DNA from: Oasisia sp. SBJ-2009
Taxonomy: Eukaryota > Annelida > Polychaeta > Sabellida > Siboglinidae
Reading direction: 5' to 3'
DNA length: 64,000 nucleotides
Assembly (NCBI GenBank): GCA_964017155.1
Contig: OZ024867.1
Location: forward strand, 6,813,489 to 6,877,488
Part shown: one piece after another, positions 1 through 28,446 of the stretch
Layout of the letters: every line of letters starts with the position of its first letter
Position numbering within the stretch: the first letter of the stretch is position 1
Program-made: the position numbers and the translations under genes
Notes under the pieces: generated by a model
What the model saw: only the letters and a program-made list of their open reading frames with translations
The model's database searches: none
Told to the model about the DNA's origin: nothing

Positions 1-45
1 GCCTGGTATCATTCCTAGGGGTGGATGAAATTTCTTGGACGTCTC

Positions 46-112
<67 letters not shown>

Positions 113-640
113 GTAGCTGAAAATGTCAAAGTTTCTTTAAATAGAGATGTCTTGCTAACTACGAACATTGCAAATTGTTAGTAATGGACATTTGTTTTGG
201 CACATTATTGCTGATGAATGTCAGCTTAGCGGAACAACTAGTCATCGTTTAAGTTTATGCACAGAACAGATATTTGCTTATGCGATAATGCTTAGCATAT
301 GTTAAATAAATCATGATTTAAAATGGTACATTTTTGATCACTATTAGTCGGTCCGGCGACCAACGAACTGTTCAAGACGTTTCATTAGGCATAAATGTTT
401 TTGTCATTTTCGAAACTTTATTATACACCTTTCGCTAAGAAACATATAACACTGGCTTATGTTCCAGCAAAACGTCTAAAAAAAAATCAAAATCATTTGT
501 TAGACAACTGTTAGTATTTTGTCAATGTAGTAAATGCTTAGTCATTTTGGAAATTAACAACAATTGAAATCACCTGTCACAATTACATCCCAGTCGTGGC
601 CGGGTAGTTTCGTCAGACCGCAGGACATCCCGGTCGAATG
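1..640. other. 3' flank of YWTD copy A, no gene resolved
   Basis: No supportable coding exon was found here. The stretch is the duplicate of about 14100-14640, with shared landmarks such as a CT tract followed by a 'gaaaatgtcaaag' block and a 'catcgtttaagt..atgcacagaa' block. It therefore belongs to the downstream side of the tandem YWTD gene pair. Terminal exons or the 3' UTR of the gene may lie here, but I could not anchor any by phase-compatible splice sites. Confidence 0.5.
46..107. repeat. (CT)n microsatellite
   Basis: An almost pure CT run. The duplicate locus near 14140-14160 has only a short CT tract, so it expanded in copy A or contracted in copy B after duplication. Confidence 0.9.
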
Positions 641-1445
641 ACGTCACCACACGCTTGAGAAATACAGCGCCACTCGTGGCCGTTGACTACAACTGAGAAG
701 TTGGCCGACATTTGCAACAGATACCATCAGAGTGTTACGCTGCCAAATATACTGAGGAGACGGAATGTCTATGTAAGACGATACCGGTGTAAGTGCATGG
801 AATAAGATCTTGTTCAAAAGTATGTAATATTTCCGTTTCGCGTTTTGCACCTCCGCGCGCAAACCCAGTATTCAACACCCAACTTAACAAGTGTACGTTT
901 ACTATACTGACCTGAACGTCTTGTTTTACTACGTACGTTGATTACAATACAATTACAATTAATTACAATACTAAGCACGTTATCCACCAAACGCATTTTC
1001 ATATAGATGGGTCACGCATCAATTCTGTTCGCACTCAATATTTCATCTAACATATTACTCACAATATGTCGTCTATGGACGTCTCTTCTGGTCATTCCGG
1101 TTTAGTCCTCGTCACTACACTGGTCACGAGCTGCGTGTGTCTAGGCCTTGGTGATGCTTTCCGTGATTCCGGTCGTTTCTTATTTTCACAGCTTCTGTTT
1201 TTCCATAACTACAACATACTTGGCAGCACATGGTCCCTGTCCACGTACGTTTAGATACAAGTTCAACACCATCACAGACCTTCAAGGGAAACAGGGGAAA
1301 TGTGGGAGGATAGAGTCGAGCCAAAGCATTAAGCACATAGCATTGTCGATACCTTTCCCGGGGTCGATACGTTTACCTGAGTAATCTAACAGCAGCACTG
1401 CAAATCCGTTTATATTGCCAGAAAAGCCAACTCCGACCTCCTGGT
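641..1445 (-). other. Conserved blocks shared by both tandem copies, possible 3' exons
   Basis: Three blocks are conserved with the paralogous locus. One at about 590-690 (paralog 14635-14750) reads on the minus strand to a Cys-containing end and a CAG|GTG junction that could be a splice donor. One at about 1130-1300 (paralog 15170-15340) is Cys-rich in one minus frame. One at about 1375-1435 (paralog 15415-15480) follows a CAG and ends at a GTAAAC in copy A. The block after the CAG near 1435 does not continue the phase of the last certain exon (ending at 1938), and each block has stops in at least one copy. I therefore do not call exons. Confidence 0.25.
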
Positions 1446-1500
1446 GATTTGTGTATATATATACCATTTAGTGTTACTGACTGAATACACCCTAAAACAT

Positions 1501-1602
<102 letters not shown>

Positions 1603-1937
1603 GGTCAGTTTAGCCCATAACATAAACAAATACGCCTTGAAAGTATAACCCCTTAAAACGTAATTTGTCTTGGAAATTGAATTTAAAATGGTAATAAGTA
1701 ATAAGAAAATAGTAATAACATATGATCTTAAACATTTAGTTTTGCACACTACACACTGTGTTTCCGTAGATAGTCATTACAATGCATATAATAGAAATAC
1801 GTAATATGAATTATTTCAATTTGTGAGACTAAATTACATAACGCAGTCACAATACTTGTAGTCAGGTGTGTTATTTCAACCTCCCGATAGATACGTAATT
1901 AGCAATTGATCCAGGACGTGAAAGTCCGAACAAATAC

Positions 1938-7089
<5,152 letters not shown>

Positions 7090-7195
7090 TGTCACTGCTG
7101 CGAAGTCGATGTCTTGTAGAACGAGCCCTGAAGCTGGGAAACTATTCGCCGAAGACACAACCGTGAAACTAATCGACGAAGTCACAGGCTTGAAA

Positions 7196-7575
7196 TTAGT
7201 CGCCGAAACACAGTCGTGAAACTAGTCGCCGAAACACAGTCGTGAAACTAGTCGCCGAAGTCACAACCATGAAACTAGACGCCGAAACACAGTCGTGAAA
7301 CTAGTCGCCGAAACACAGTCGTGAAACTAGTCGCCGAAACACAGTCGTGAAACTAGTCGCCGAAACACAGTCGTGAAACTAGACGCCGAAACACAGTCGT
7401 GAAACTAGTCGCCGAAACACAGTCGTGAAACTAGACGCCGAAACACAGTCGTGAAACTAGTCGCCGAAACACAGTCGTGAAACTAGTCGCCGAAACACAG
7501 TCATAAAACTAGTCGCCGAAACACAGTCGTGAAACTAGACGCAGAAACACTTTCGTGAAACTAGTCGCTGAAGCC
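7196..7575. repeat. 26-bp minisatellite upstream of exon 1, copy A
   Basis: About 14 tandem copies of a 26-mer containing 'cagtcgtgaaactagtcgcc'. The other seven loci use a 27-mer that keeps frame; this one has lost one base per unit, so the deletion was spread through the array by unit turnover. Confidence 0.9.
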
Positions 7576-7599
7576 AAGCATCAATCGACTGACGTCTGC

Positions 7600-8340
7600 A
7601 TAACATAAACTACCTGACAAACTGTGTAATTGGTGTTTCTCCGATTCATTTACAATCATGGATAATGTATTATCTATAGGGCCATTCCTCGCCTCTCAAA
7701 TAATTCCGTATGTCACCCAATACAGCCGCCAATCAACCGTTTTATGTGAGTTATGTTATCAACACATGCATGCCACGTCCTGCTGCTAATGCCGCGCTAT
7801 ATGTGTGTGTTATATAATACAGGTTTTAATTATATTAATAAACTGCTTTGCCTCTAGGTTCAAAACAAAAGGAAATGTAATTGGTTATTTATGTATCAAT
7901 TTGCTGCTGCCATAACATAGCATAAACGACGAACCAAATATATCGCCGTAATCAAAAAGCGTAATTGAAATTGTTAGATTGGCTGATCATATCCTGTTAA
8001 TATTTTTAGTAGATATGTCTAGTGTTTCACCGGGAAAACATTCACTGTCACACACTCAATCATGAAAGCACATGCTATACCAAATCACAAGTGAAAAACT
8101 GGCTGTATTTAGTTTAAATACAAAACCAAATGTAATTGGTCGTCTTTTTATTAATGAACTGACGCCACGATATAAATTATCAGCGACGAAACGATTTGAC
8201 AGCAATTTATATGCGTAATTGGTTATGTCTAAAACATGTGAAAAATATCAGCACAGCACTGGCTGTCACAGACTACACATTTCTGGGAAACTCCGACACT
8301 AGCCAAGTTGATGGATGTTGCATTTGAATAATATTCCAAT
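7600..8340. other. 5' flank of copy A, duplicated at 10868-11700
   Basis: Non-coding sequence starting 'actacctgacaaactgtgtaatt'. It is repeated at 10868-11700 and, more distantly, in every exon-1 unit (for example 25390-26040 and 30620-31290). The roughly 250-bp segment that carries the inverted CCAAT and ETS motifs in the other units is missing between the minisatellite and this block. Confidence 0.6.
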
Positions 8341-8345
8341 GTACA

Positions 8346-8397
8346 TGTCTCTCTCTCTGTCTCACTCCCTCTGTCTGTCTGTCTGTCTGTTTTTTCC

Positions 8398-8431
<34 letters not shown>

Positions 8432-8466
8432 ATATATATATATTATATATATATATATACACACAC

Positions 8467-8540
<74 letters not shown>
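8346..8540. repeat. Mixed (TCTC)/(GTCT)/(AT)n microsatellite
   Basis: Runs of TC, GTCT and then AT with a short ACAC break near 8460. No gene is visible. Confidence 0.9.
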
Positions 8541-8544
<4 letters not shown>

Positions 8545-8711
8545 AAATTGATATCATATGATAATATTGTTATGGTAAAATTACTATTCAATGTGGCTCT
8601 CGTGGTGGTGACATTTATATGCTTTAACGGGAGTTGAATGCCTTAATTAGATACAATCATCAACGATAGGCCATATGTATTTTATAGTTATTGCTATCGG
8701 TCAAATTACTG

Positions 8712-9955
8712 TCATGCATTCTTCCGTCCGTCCATCCGTCCGTCCGTCCGTCCGTCCGTCCGTCCGTCCGTCCGTCCGTCCGTCCGTCCGTCCGTCCGTC
8801 CGTCCGTCCGTCCGTCCGTCCGTCCGTCCGTCCGTCCGTCCGTCCGTCCGTCCGTCCGTCCGTCCGTCCGTCCGTCCGTCCGTCCGTCCGTCCGTCCGTC
8901 CGTCCGTCCGTCCGTCCGTCCGTCCGTCCGTCCGTCCGTCCGTCCGTCCGTCCGTCCGTCCGTCCGTCCGTCCGTCCGTCCGTCCGTCCGTCCGTCCGTC
9001 CGTCCGTCCGTCCGTCCGTCCGTCCGTCCGTCCGTCCGTCCGTCCGTCCGTCCGTCCGTCCGTCCGTCCGTCCGTCCGTCCGTCCGTCCGTCCGTCCGTC
9101 CGTCCGTCCGTCCGTCCGTCCGTCCGTCCGTCCGTCCGTCCGTCCGTCCGTCCGTCCGTCCGTCCGTCCGTCCGTCCGTCCGTCCGTCCGTCCGTCCGTC
9201 CGTCCGTCCGTCCGTCCGTCCGTCCGTCCGTCCGTCCGTCCGTCCGTCCGTCCGTCCGTCCGTCCGCCCGCCCGCCCGCCCGCCCGCCCGCCCGCCCGCC
9301 CGCCCGCCCGCCCGCCCGTCCGTCCGTCCGTCCGTCCGTCCGTCCGTCCGTCCGCCCGCCCGCCCGCCCGCCCGCCCGCCCGCCCGCCCGCCCGCCCGCC
9401 CGCCCGCCCGCCCGCCCGCCCGCCCGCCCGCCCGCCCGGGCGTTCGTTCGGGCGTTCGTTCGGGCGTTCGTTCGGGCGTTCGTTCGGGCGTTCGTTCGGG
9501 CGTTCGTTCGTGCGTTCGTTCGGGCGTTCGTTCGGGCGTTCGTTCGGGCGTTCGTTCGTTCGGGCGTTCTTTCGGGCGTTCTTTCGTTCGTTCGGGCGTT
9601 CGTTCGTTCGGGCGTTCGTTCGTTCGGGCGTCCATTCGTTCTTTCGTCGGTCGGTCGGTCGGTCGGTCGGTCGGTCGGTCGGTCGGTCGGTCGGTCGGTC
9701 GGTCGGTCGGTCGGTCGGTCGGTCGGTCGGTCGGTCGGTCGGTCGGTCGGTCGGTCGGTCGGTCGGTCGGTCGGTCGGTCGGTCGGTCGGTCGGTCGGTC
9801 GGTCGGTCGGTCGGTCGGTCGGTCGGTCGGTCGGTCGGTCGGTCGGTCGGTCGGTCGGTCGGTCGGTCGGTCGGTCGGTCGGTCGGTCGGTCGGTCGGTC
9901 GGTCGGTCGGTCGGTCGGTCGGTCGGTCGGTCGGTCGGTCGGTCGGTCGGTCGGT
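8712..9955. repeat. Compound tetranucleotide array, inverted copy of the 3.3-4.0 kb array
   Basis: In order: long CCGT, CCGC, CCGT, CCGC runs, a mixed GGGCGTTCGTTC core (about 9440-9650), and then a long GGTC run to 9955. Reverse-complemented, the core and its flanks reproduce the irregular core at 3261-3510, including its rare variants. No protein is implied. Confidence 0.95.
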
Positions 9956-10064
9956 TAGACAGTCAGTCAAGTAGTCAGTTATTCAGACTTATCCCACTAG
10001 CACTATCACTGCCGAAGAAAACTTCTGGCCACGACGCTATATAAAGGAACATTTTCAACAAATA

Positions 10065-10360
10065 GAGCGCAGTGGCGCAGAGGCTAGAGCTTCGGAATCT
10101 CGACTAAGATAACTCGGATAAGAAACCTGTACGACCCTGACAAACCTTCGCCAAGTTTTCTTTTTATTTATCTCTATGAAACATTTTCTGGGAATTGGCT
10201 GCGATGGATATTTTTTGTAGTAATAGTTTTCTTGCATTAACACCAGCGTGGGTGGATGCTTCCCTGAGAAGTTGAATTGAACACGTTTGCCTGGGAGTTT
10301 AGAGTGTAAAGCGCATTGAGAACTCCAGGAGGATGGGTACAGCACTATATTAGAACTTAT
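10065..10360 (+). mobile_element. tRNA-derived SINE with an L2-like 3' tail
   Basis: The 5' end carries TGGCGCAGAGG, a good match to a polymerase III A box. About 60 bp later there is a poor B-box-like stretch. The 3' end has 'gtgtaaagcgcattgagaac' and 'acagcactatatta', which resembles the conserved tail of L2-type LINEs that many SINEs borrow for mobilisation. There is a single copy in this window. Confidence 0.55.
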
Positions 10361-10867
10361 CTTCTTTAGTCTTCTTTTTAAAAATATTCCTCATGTTATC
10401 ATCAATCTCAAGCGGTTCTTGTATAAAGTATTTCATGTAGCATATAGCACCCAAGCTTATATACTGTATTTTCTTGTTAAAAATCAGTTATGCTTGCTAC
10501 TAACTATTTACGTTCTCATGGCTCTGAATCACCATGTAATTAGTTATGTTATTAAAAAACATATTTCGACAATTACTCTTTGTGTTTTCCCGTATAAATC
10601 ATGTACATTCAAGGGCATACATACATTAACGGGGAACAATTAGAAAACGTTACAAACCTCAACTATTGAGGCTTGTAACTCAATTGCAGCAACAAACATA
10701 CAGAGGAGGAAAGTCACAACTGGCAGCAGCAAACAGAGAGAGACGGAAAGTCACAAAGACCAAACAAGGGTGACAGGTGAGCATGTGACAGGTGACATGT
10801 GAGCGAAGAAACCAAATTAAATTGATTCGTAAAGAAATAAACATATTATAATCTGTTCACATTTCCA
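10361..10867. other. Intergenic, no gene seen
   Basis: AT-rich unique-looking DNA followed by a short purine-rich stretch (10700-10800) with loosely repeated 'gaaagtcaca' and 'gacaggtga' motifs. No splice-bounded coding signal was found. Confidence 0.4.
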
Positions 10868-11700
<833 letters not shown>

Positions 11701-11709
11701 ATTAGATAC

Positions 11710-13310
<1,601 letters not shown>

Positions 13311-14100
13311 TCAGCGTGTGTCAGCGTGTGCGTGAGTGCGTTTCTTGAAGTTCTTTAAACCACGTATCGCTTTCTGTACATGTATGATAACAATGTAATT
13401 GTTTGTATAATAACGATATACAGTGCTGGGAATATAAACGCCATATCGCTTTATATTATTTATTTACGTACACCATCAACGAGAAGCCGTTCTTCTGAAA
13501 GTATTGAGAACGCAGAATAATAAAACTACAGCCCAAAGTATTCACTAATTTGCTGAATAATTTAATAAATGTAATATTTAATATGTGCCACGATTGGTAA
13601 AGATATAAAAAGATGAGAATACGTAATGATGTATTTAGCTGAATTCAATTCATTCATCAAACACATACAAACAAGCCGTTCTCTTAAGAATCATATTAAG
13701 TTGAACCTACATAGAGCAACTACATGTTCATTACATGATTGTTAAGACAATATGCACGAAGTAAAATAAACCTAATAATTGTATTCTTTATCGGTATTAT
13801 ATATATGACGTAGTCATAATATGTGAACACAATTGACTAGGATATCAATGTTGCAAGTTATACATCGAATCTTATATGAATAATGGATACATATTTATAT
13901 TTACCCAACATTAAGTACATTGTTTTGGTATTATGTTTCATACACATATATTTGTAGAAATTGCTTTATTTTTGTTCAGGCTAAACTGATATCTGCACCG
14001 CTCGCACAAAGGTGTCTTGTCTGTTGGGCAATATTGCTTATCACTATGTTCACTACAATTGTTCGTTTTGCTGCAAGTTACACGTGTAGACGAACTGATG
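13311..14100. other. Intergenic between copies A and B, no gene seen
   Basis: AT-rich DNA with no recognisable coding exon. The paralogous alignment with position 1 of the window begins at about 14100, and earlier sequence has no counterpart here because the window starts at 1. Confidence 0.4.
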
Positions 14101-15860
<1,760 letters not shown>

Positions 15861-16314
15861 GTGTGTATGTGTGTATGTGTGTATGTGTGTATGTATGTGT
15901 TGGGTATTTATTTGTTGAGACATGAAACCACAATATTCACTATCTTCAAAACACAGAGAGGATGTAGATGAGAAAATAGCCATGGGCAGTTTAACCCATA
16001 ACATAAGCAAGAGCGCGACCCCTTAAAGGGTAACATCTTTCTTGGAATTTCAACTTAAAATGATAATAATTACAGAGAAAATAATGATAAAATATAATTT
16101 GTAGACATTTAATTTTGCATAGTACATATTGTGTTTCCGTATATTATAGTGATTACAATGCATACATAAGTAATACGTAGTATGAAGTATTTCAATTTGT
16201 GAGACTACATGGCATAACGCCATCACAGTACATTTAATCAGGTATATAATTTCAACCTCCCGTTAGATACGTAATTAGGAAATGATCAAGGATATCAAAG
16301 ACCGAAAAATATAC

Positions 16315-24579
<8,265 letters not shown>

Positions 24580-24642
24580 TGTCACTTCTGCGAGGTCGAT
24601 TTTTTGTAGGAAGAGTCCTGAAGCTGGGAAACTAATCGCCGA

Positions 24643-25128
24643 AGTCACAGCCTTGAAACTAGTCGCCGAAGTCACAGCCTTGAAACTAGTCGCCGAAGTC
24701 ACAGCCGTGAAACTAGTCGCCGAAGTCACAGCCTTGAAACTAGTCGCCGAAGTCACAGCCTTGAAACGAGTCGCCGAAGTCACAGCCGTGAAATTACTCG
24801 CCGAAGTCACAGCCTTGAAACTAGTCGCCGAAGTCACAGCCGTGAAACTAGTCGCCGAAGTCACAGCCGTGAAACTAGTCGCCGAAGTCACCGTCGTGAA
24901 ACTAGTCGCCGAAGTCACAGCCTTGAAACTAGTCGCCGAAGTCACAGCCGTGAAACTAGTCGCCGAAGTCACAGCCTTGAAACTAGTCGCCGAAGTCACA
25001 GCCGTTAAACTAGTCGCCGAAGTCACAGTCGTGAAACTAGTCGCTGAAGTCGCAGCCGTGAAACTAGTCGCCGAAGTCACAGCCGTGAAACTAGTCGCTG
25101 AAGTCACAGCCGTGAAGTTAATCGCTGA
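24643..25128. repeat. 27-bp minisatellite, 18 units (copy B)
   Basis: Tandem 27-mers containing 'gtcacagccgtgaaactagt'. They are stop-free in at least one frame on each strand, and the minus-strand frame (repeat TSATSFTAV) is continuous with the signal-peptide exon. It is probably 5' UTR or promoter-proximal DNA. Confidence 0.9.
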
Positions 25129-25234
25129 AGCCATGCATCAAACGACTGACGTCTGGATAATTACAACGTCGATTTACAGACAATCTCACGACTTAAATCA
25201 GTAGATGGGCTGAATTCTAAAAACGTGCATTATT

Positions 25235-25271
25235 CTGATTGGTGGATGCACTGAGCGTGTCGACCGGAAGT
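25235..25271 (-). promoter_or_regulatory. Inverted CCAAT box and ETS-type motif upstream of exon 1 (copy B)
   Basis: On the minus strand, ACTTCCGGT (25271-25263) is followed by CCACCAATCAG (25245-25235). Both sit upstream of the minisatellite and exon 1 in the transcription direction, about 660 bp from the ATG. The spacing and both motifs recur in all six upstream units. The role is inferred from motif identity only. Confidence 0.45.
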
Positions 25272-25274
25272 ACG

Positions 25275-26127
25275 AACACAACAACGCTGGGACATCATGA
25301 GACGCCTGTCAATCAAGTTTGATTGACATCTGCTATTACTGACAAACAGTTGCAATCAACTATTGTATAACGTCATCGGAGTCATATGTAATACAACTGC
25401 CTCATAAACTGTGTAATTAGTGTTTCTCCGAAGCGTTTCCAATCATGGTCCTTCATCGCCGCTCAAATATTTCCGTACCAATCAATCGTTATTTGTGAGT
25501 GATGTTATCAAAATATGTGTGTTATATAATGCAGGTATCTATTATATTAATAAACTGCCATGCATCTAGGTTCAAAACAAAAGCAAATGTAATTGGTTAT
25601 TGATGTATCAATTTGCTGCTACCATAATACAGCATCAACGGCGACGCAAACATATCACCATGATCTAAAAGCGTAATTGAAATCTTTGATTGGTTGTTCG
25701 TATCCTGTGAATACTTGAGTAGCTACGTCTAGTGTTTCACGAGAACACGTTCACTGTCACAAACTCAATCACAAAGGTATATGCTATCGCAAAACACAAT
25801 TGAAAAACTGGCTATATTTAAGCTTAAGGACAAAAGCCAATGTATTTGGTCGTCGATGTATTAATGAACTGACGCTACGATATAAATTAGCAGCGACGAA
25901 ACGAGTTGGCCCCAATTAAAAAGCGTAATTGGTTATGTAGAAAACCTGTCAAAAATATCAGCGCTGCACCGGCTGACACAGACTACAAGATTCCTGGAAA
26001 ACTCTGTCCAACAAAGTAGTCACGGCAGCCAAGTTAATGGGTGTTTTATTTGAATAACTTCGCATTGCTTTCATTCCTTACCTTAGGACAAACCTGGGAC
26101 ATTGCACGGAAGAAAAGTACAATATTG
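25275..26127. other. 5' flank of exon 1, shared with all array units
   Basis: Non-coding block that recurs with small changes in every unit (for example 30500-31366, 34040-34900 and 37930-38800). No open frame is conserved among copies. Confidence 0.5.
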
Positions 26128-27400
26128 CGTGTGCGTGTGCGTGTGCGTGTGCGTGTGCGTGTGCGTGTGCGTGTGCGTGTGCGTGTGCGTGTGCGTGTGC
26201 GTGTGCGTGTGCGTGTGCGTGTGCGTGTGCGTGTGCGTGTGCGTGTGCGTGTGCGTGTGCGTGTGCGTGTGCGTGTGCGTGTGCGTGTGCGTGTGCGTGT
26301 GCGTGTGCGTGTGCGTGTGCGTGTGCGTGTGCGTGTGCGTGTGCGTGTGCGTGTGCGTGTGCGTGTGCGTGTGCGTGTGCGTGTGCGTGTGCGTGTGCGT
26401 GTGCGTGTGCGTGTGCGTGTGCGTGTGCGTGTGCGTGTGCGTGTGCGTGTGCGTGTGCGTGTGCGTGTGCGTGTGCGTGTGCGTGTGCGTGTGCGTGTGC
26501 GTGTGCGTGTGCGTGTGCGTGTGCGTGTGCGTGTGCGTGTGCGTGTGCGTGTGCGTGTGCGTGTGCGTGTGCGTGTGCGTGTGCGTGTGCGTGTGCGTGT
26601 GCGTGTGCGTGTGCGTGTGCGTGTGCGTGTGCGTGTGCGTGTGCGTGTGCGTGTGCGTGTGCGTGTGCGTGTGCGTGTGCGTGTGCGTGTGCGTGTGCGT
26701 GTGCGTGTGCGTGTGCGTGTGCGTGTGCGTGTGCGTGTGCGTGTGCGTGTGCGTGTGCGTGTGCGTGTGCGTGTGCGTGTGCGTGTGCGTGTGCGTGTGC
26801 GTGTGCGTGTGCGTGTGCGTGTGCGTGTGCGTGTGCGTGTGCGTGTGCGTGTGCGTGTGCGTGTGCGTGTGCGTGTGCGTGTGCGTGTGCGTGTGCGTGT
26901 GCGTGTGCGTGTGCGTGTGCGTGTGCGTGTGCGTGTGCGTGTGCGTGTGCGTGTGCGTGTGCGTGTGCGTGTGCGTGTGCGTGTGCGTGTGCGTGTGCGT
27001 GTGCGTGTGCGTGTGCGTGTGCGTGTGCGTGTGCGTGTGCGTGTGCGTGTGCGTGTGCGTGTGCGTGTGCGTGTGCGTGTGCGTGTGCGTGTGCGTGTGC
27101 GTGTGCGTGTGCGTGTGCGTGTGCGTGTGCGTGTGCGTGTGCGTGTGCGTGTGCGTGTGCGTGTGCGTGTGCGTGTGCGTGTGCGTGTGCGTGTGCGTGT
27201 GCGTGTGCGTGTGCGTGTGCGTGTGCGTGTGCGTGTGCGTGTGCGTGTGCGTGTGCGTGTGCGTGTGCGTGTGCGTGTGCGTGTGCGTGTGCGTGTGCGT
27301 GTGCGTGTGCGTGTGCGTGTGCGTGTGCGTGTGCGTGTGCGTGTGCGTGTGCGTGTGCGTGTGCGTGTGCGTGTGCGTGTGCGTGTGCGTGTGCGTGTGC
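26128..27400. repeat. (GTGCGT)n array, about 212 units
   Basis: About 1.27 kb of perfect GTGCGT hexamer, a strictly alternating purine-pyrimidine sequence. The sibling unit has only about 150 bp (31367-31517), and the others lack it. Confidence 0.97.
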
Positions 27401-27617
27401 CATGGCAACCACCATTAAAATCGATTAAAATTCATGATTTCCGTGATCATTGTCACCTGCAAAGTGTTCCACTACTTCTGCTTGTAATAATCCTTCGGAC
27501 AGTATAACTGAAATAGTTAGACTGGAACCGTTCGATTATTACAACCAAAAACAAAACGAAGTCCTATACGTTAACATGGAGAATATGGACCACCTGCCCC
27601 CAACTGCCCCCAGCCTC

Positions 27618-27985
27618 GCGCGAGACTTACACGCCCTATTGAGACGACGCAGAGGAATGGATCGAGATCAACAGTGGTTCCAGCAAGACGGGGCCACCCC
27701 CCACACATCAAATGTCTCCCTAGCCTGGCTTAGAGAGCGATTTGATGACAGACTGATCAGCAGGAGGTGTGATGTTGAGTGGGCAGCGCATTCACCAGAG
27801 TTGAACCGCCCAGATTGTTTTATCTGTGGGGGTATCTCCAGGAAAATGTATATGAGAACAATCCTGAAAGAATAGGTGAACTGAAGGCAGCAATCACAGG
27901 AAAGATCAGGCAAATCCCCAAGGAGGAATGTGTGAGAGTCATTGACAATTTTGCGCAACGTGTGCAAGTGTGCCTTCAACGCCGA
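27618..27985 (+). pseudogene. Tc1/mariner transposase fragment, frameshifted
   Basis: The frame opening at RDLHALLRRRRG carries the catalytic-domain motif WFQQDGATPHTSNVSL and an EWAAHSPELNRPD stretch, typical of mariner-type DDE/D transposases. After about 27810 the homologous frame shifts by one base and continues as LWGYLQENVYENN and IRQIPKEECVRVIDN. The N-terminus with the DNA-binding domain and first Asp is absent. It is fused at both ends to the 'gaagtcctatacgttaacatgg' block, which occurs at 27561 and 27984. Confidence 0.8.
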
Positions 27986-28394
27986 AGTCCTATACGTTAA
28001 CATGGAGAATATGGACCTCCTGCCCCCAACAGCCCCCAGCCTCGTTTTCGCGCGCGAGACTTACACGCCCTATTGATACATTTACAGAAACATGTTCCGA
28101 AGCTACAGCTACATCAAATGGGAATCTAAATTGTAACAACTGCACTCAGGCAAACGAAGATTATCACCATCCATTTCTTTACAAGAAAAAGTAGATATGG
28201 CGATCATAACCGTAAAGAGGGGAACGCAGCAGCAACAGACAACGTTCTATCACATTCTATTAAAGGATTATGTAAACCTGGACATATGCAGTCACAGTGA
28301 TATGCAACCACAGTTTGGCCGTTAGTAGAGTGGCCCACAGCGTGGACACAACCACCTATAATCACACTACCAAACACAGAGTAACCTACAACTG

Positions 28395-28446
28395 TGCCAG
28401 AAACTACCGCACTCTCAGCCTCATCAACTATGTGAGCAAGTAATTA
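28395..28446 (+). mobile_element. Short LINE RT-like fragment in each array unit
   Basis: The plus strand reads CARNYRTLSLINYVSK, resembling the RT motif around NYRPISLLS/NYRTISLIS of non-LTR elements. The same piece precedes each unit's intron-1 block (near 32090, 35780, 39670, 55150, 58700 and 62500). It is only about 50 bp, so the identification is tentative. Confidence 0.3.

Noticed and set aside
26128..27400. GTGCGT array as a telomeric or CRISPR-like repeat
   Set aside because: It is an internal perfect hexamer with no spacers and does not match a known telomere unit; it is a microsatellite.
26041..27507. Frames of Val-Arg, Cys-Val, His-Ala and His-Thr dipeptides over 430 residues long
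   Set aside because: Artefacts of the GTGCGT hexamer, which lacks stops in every frame.
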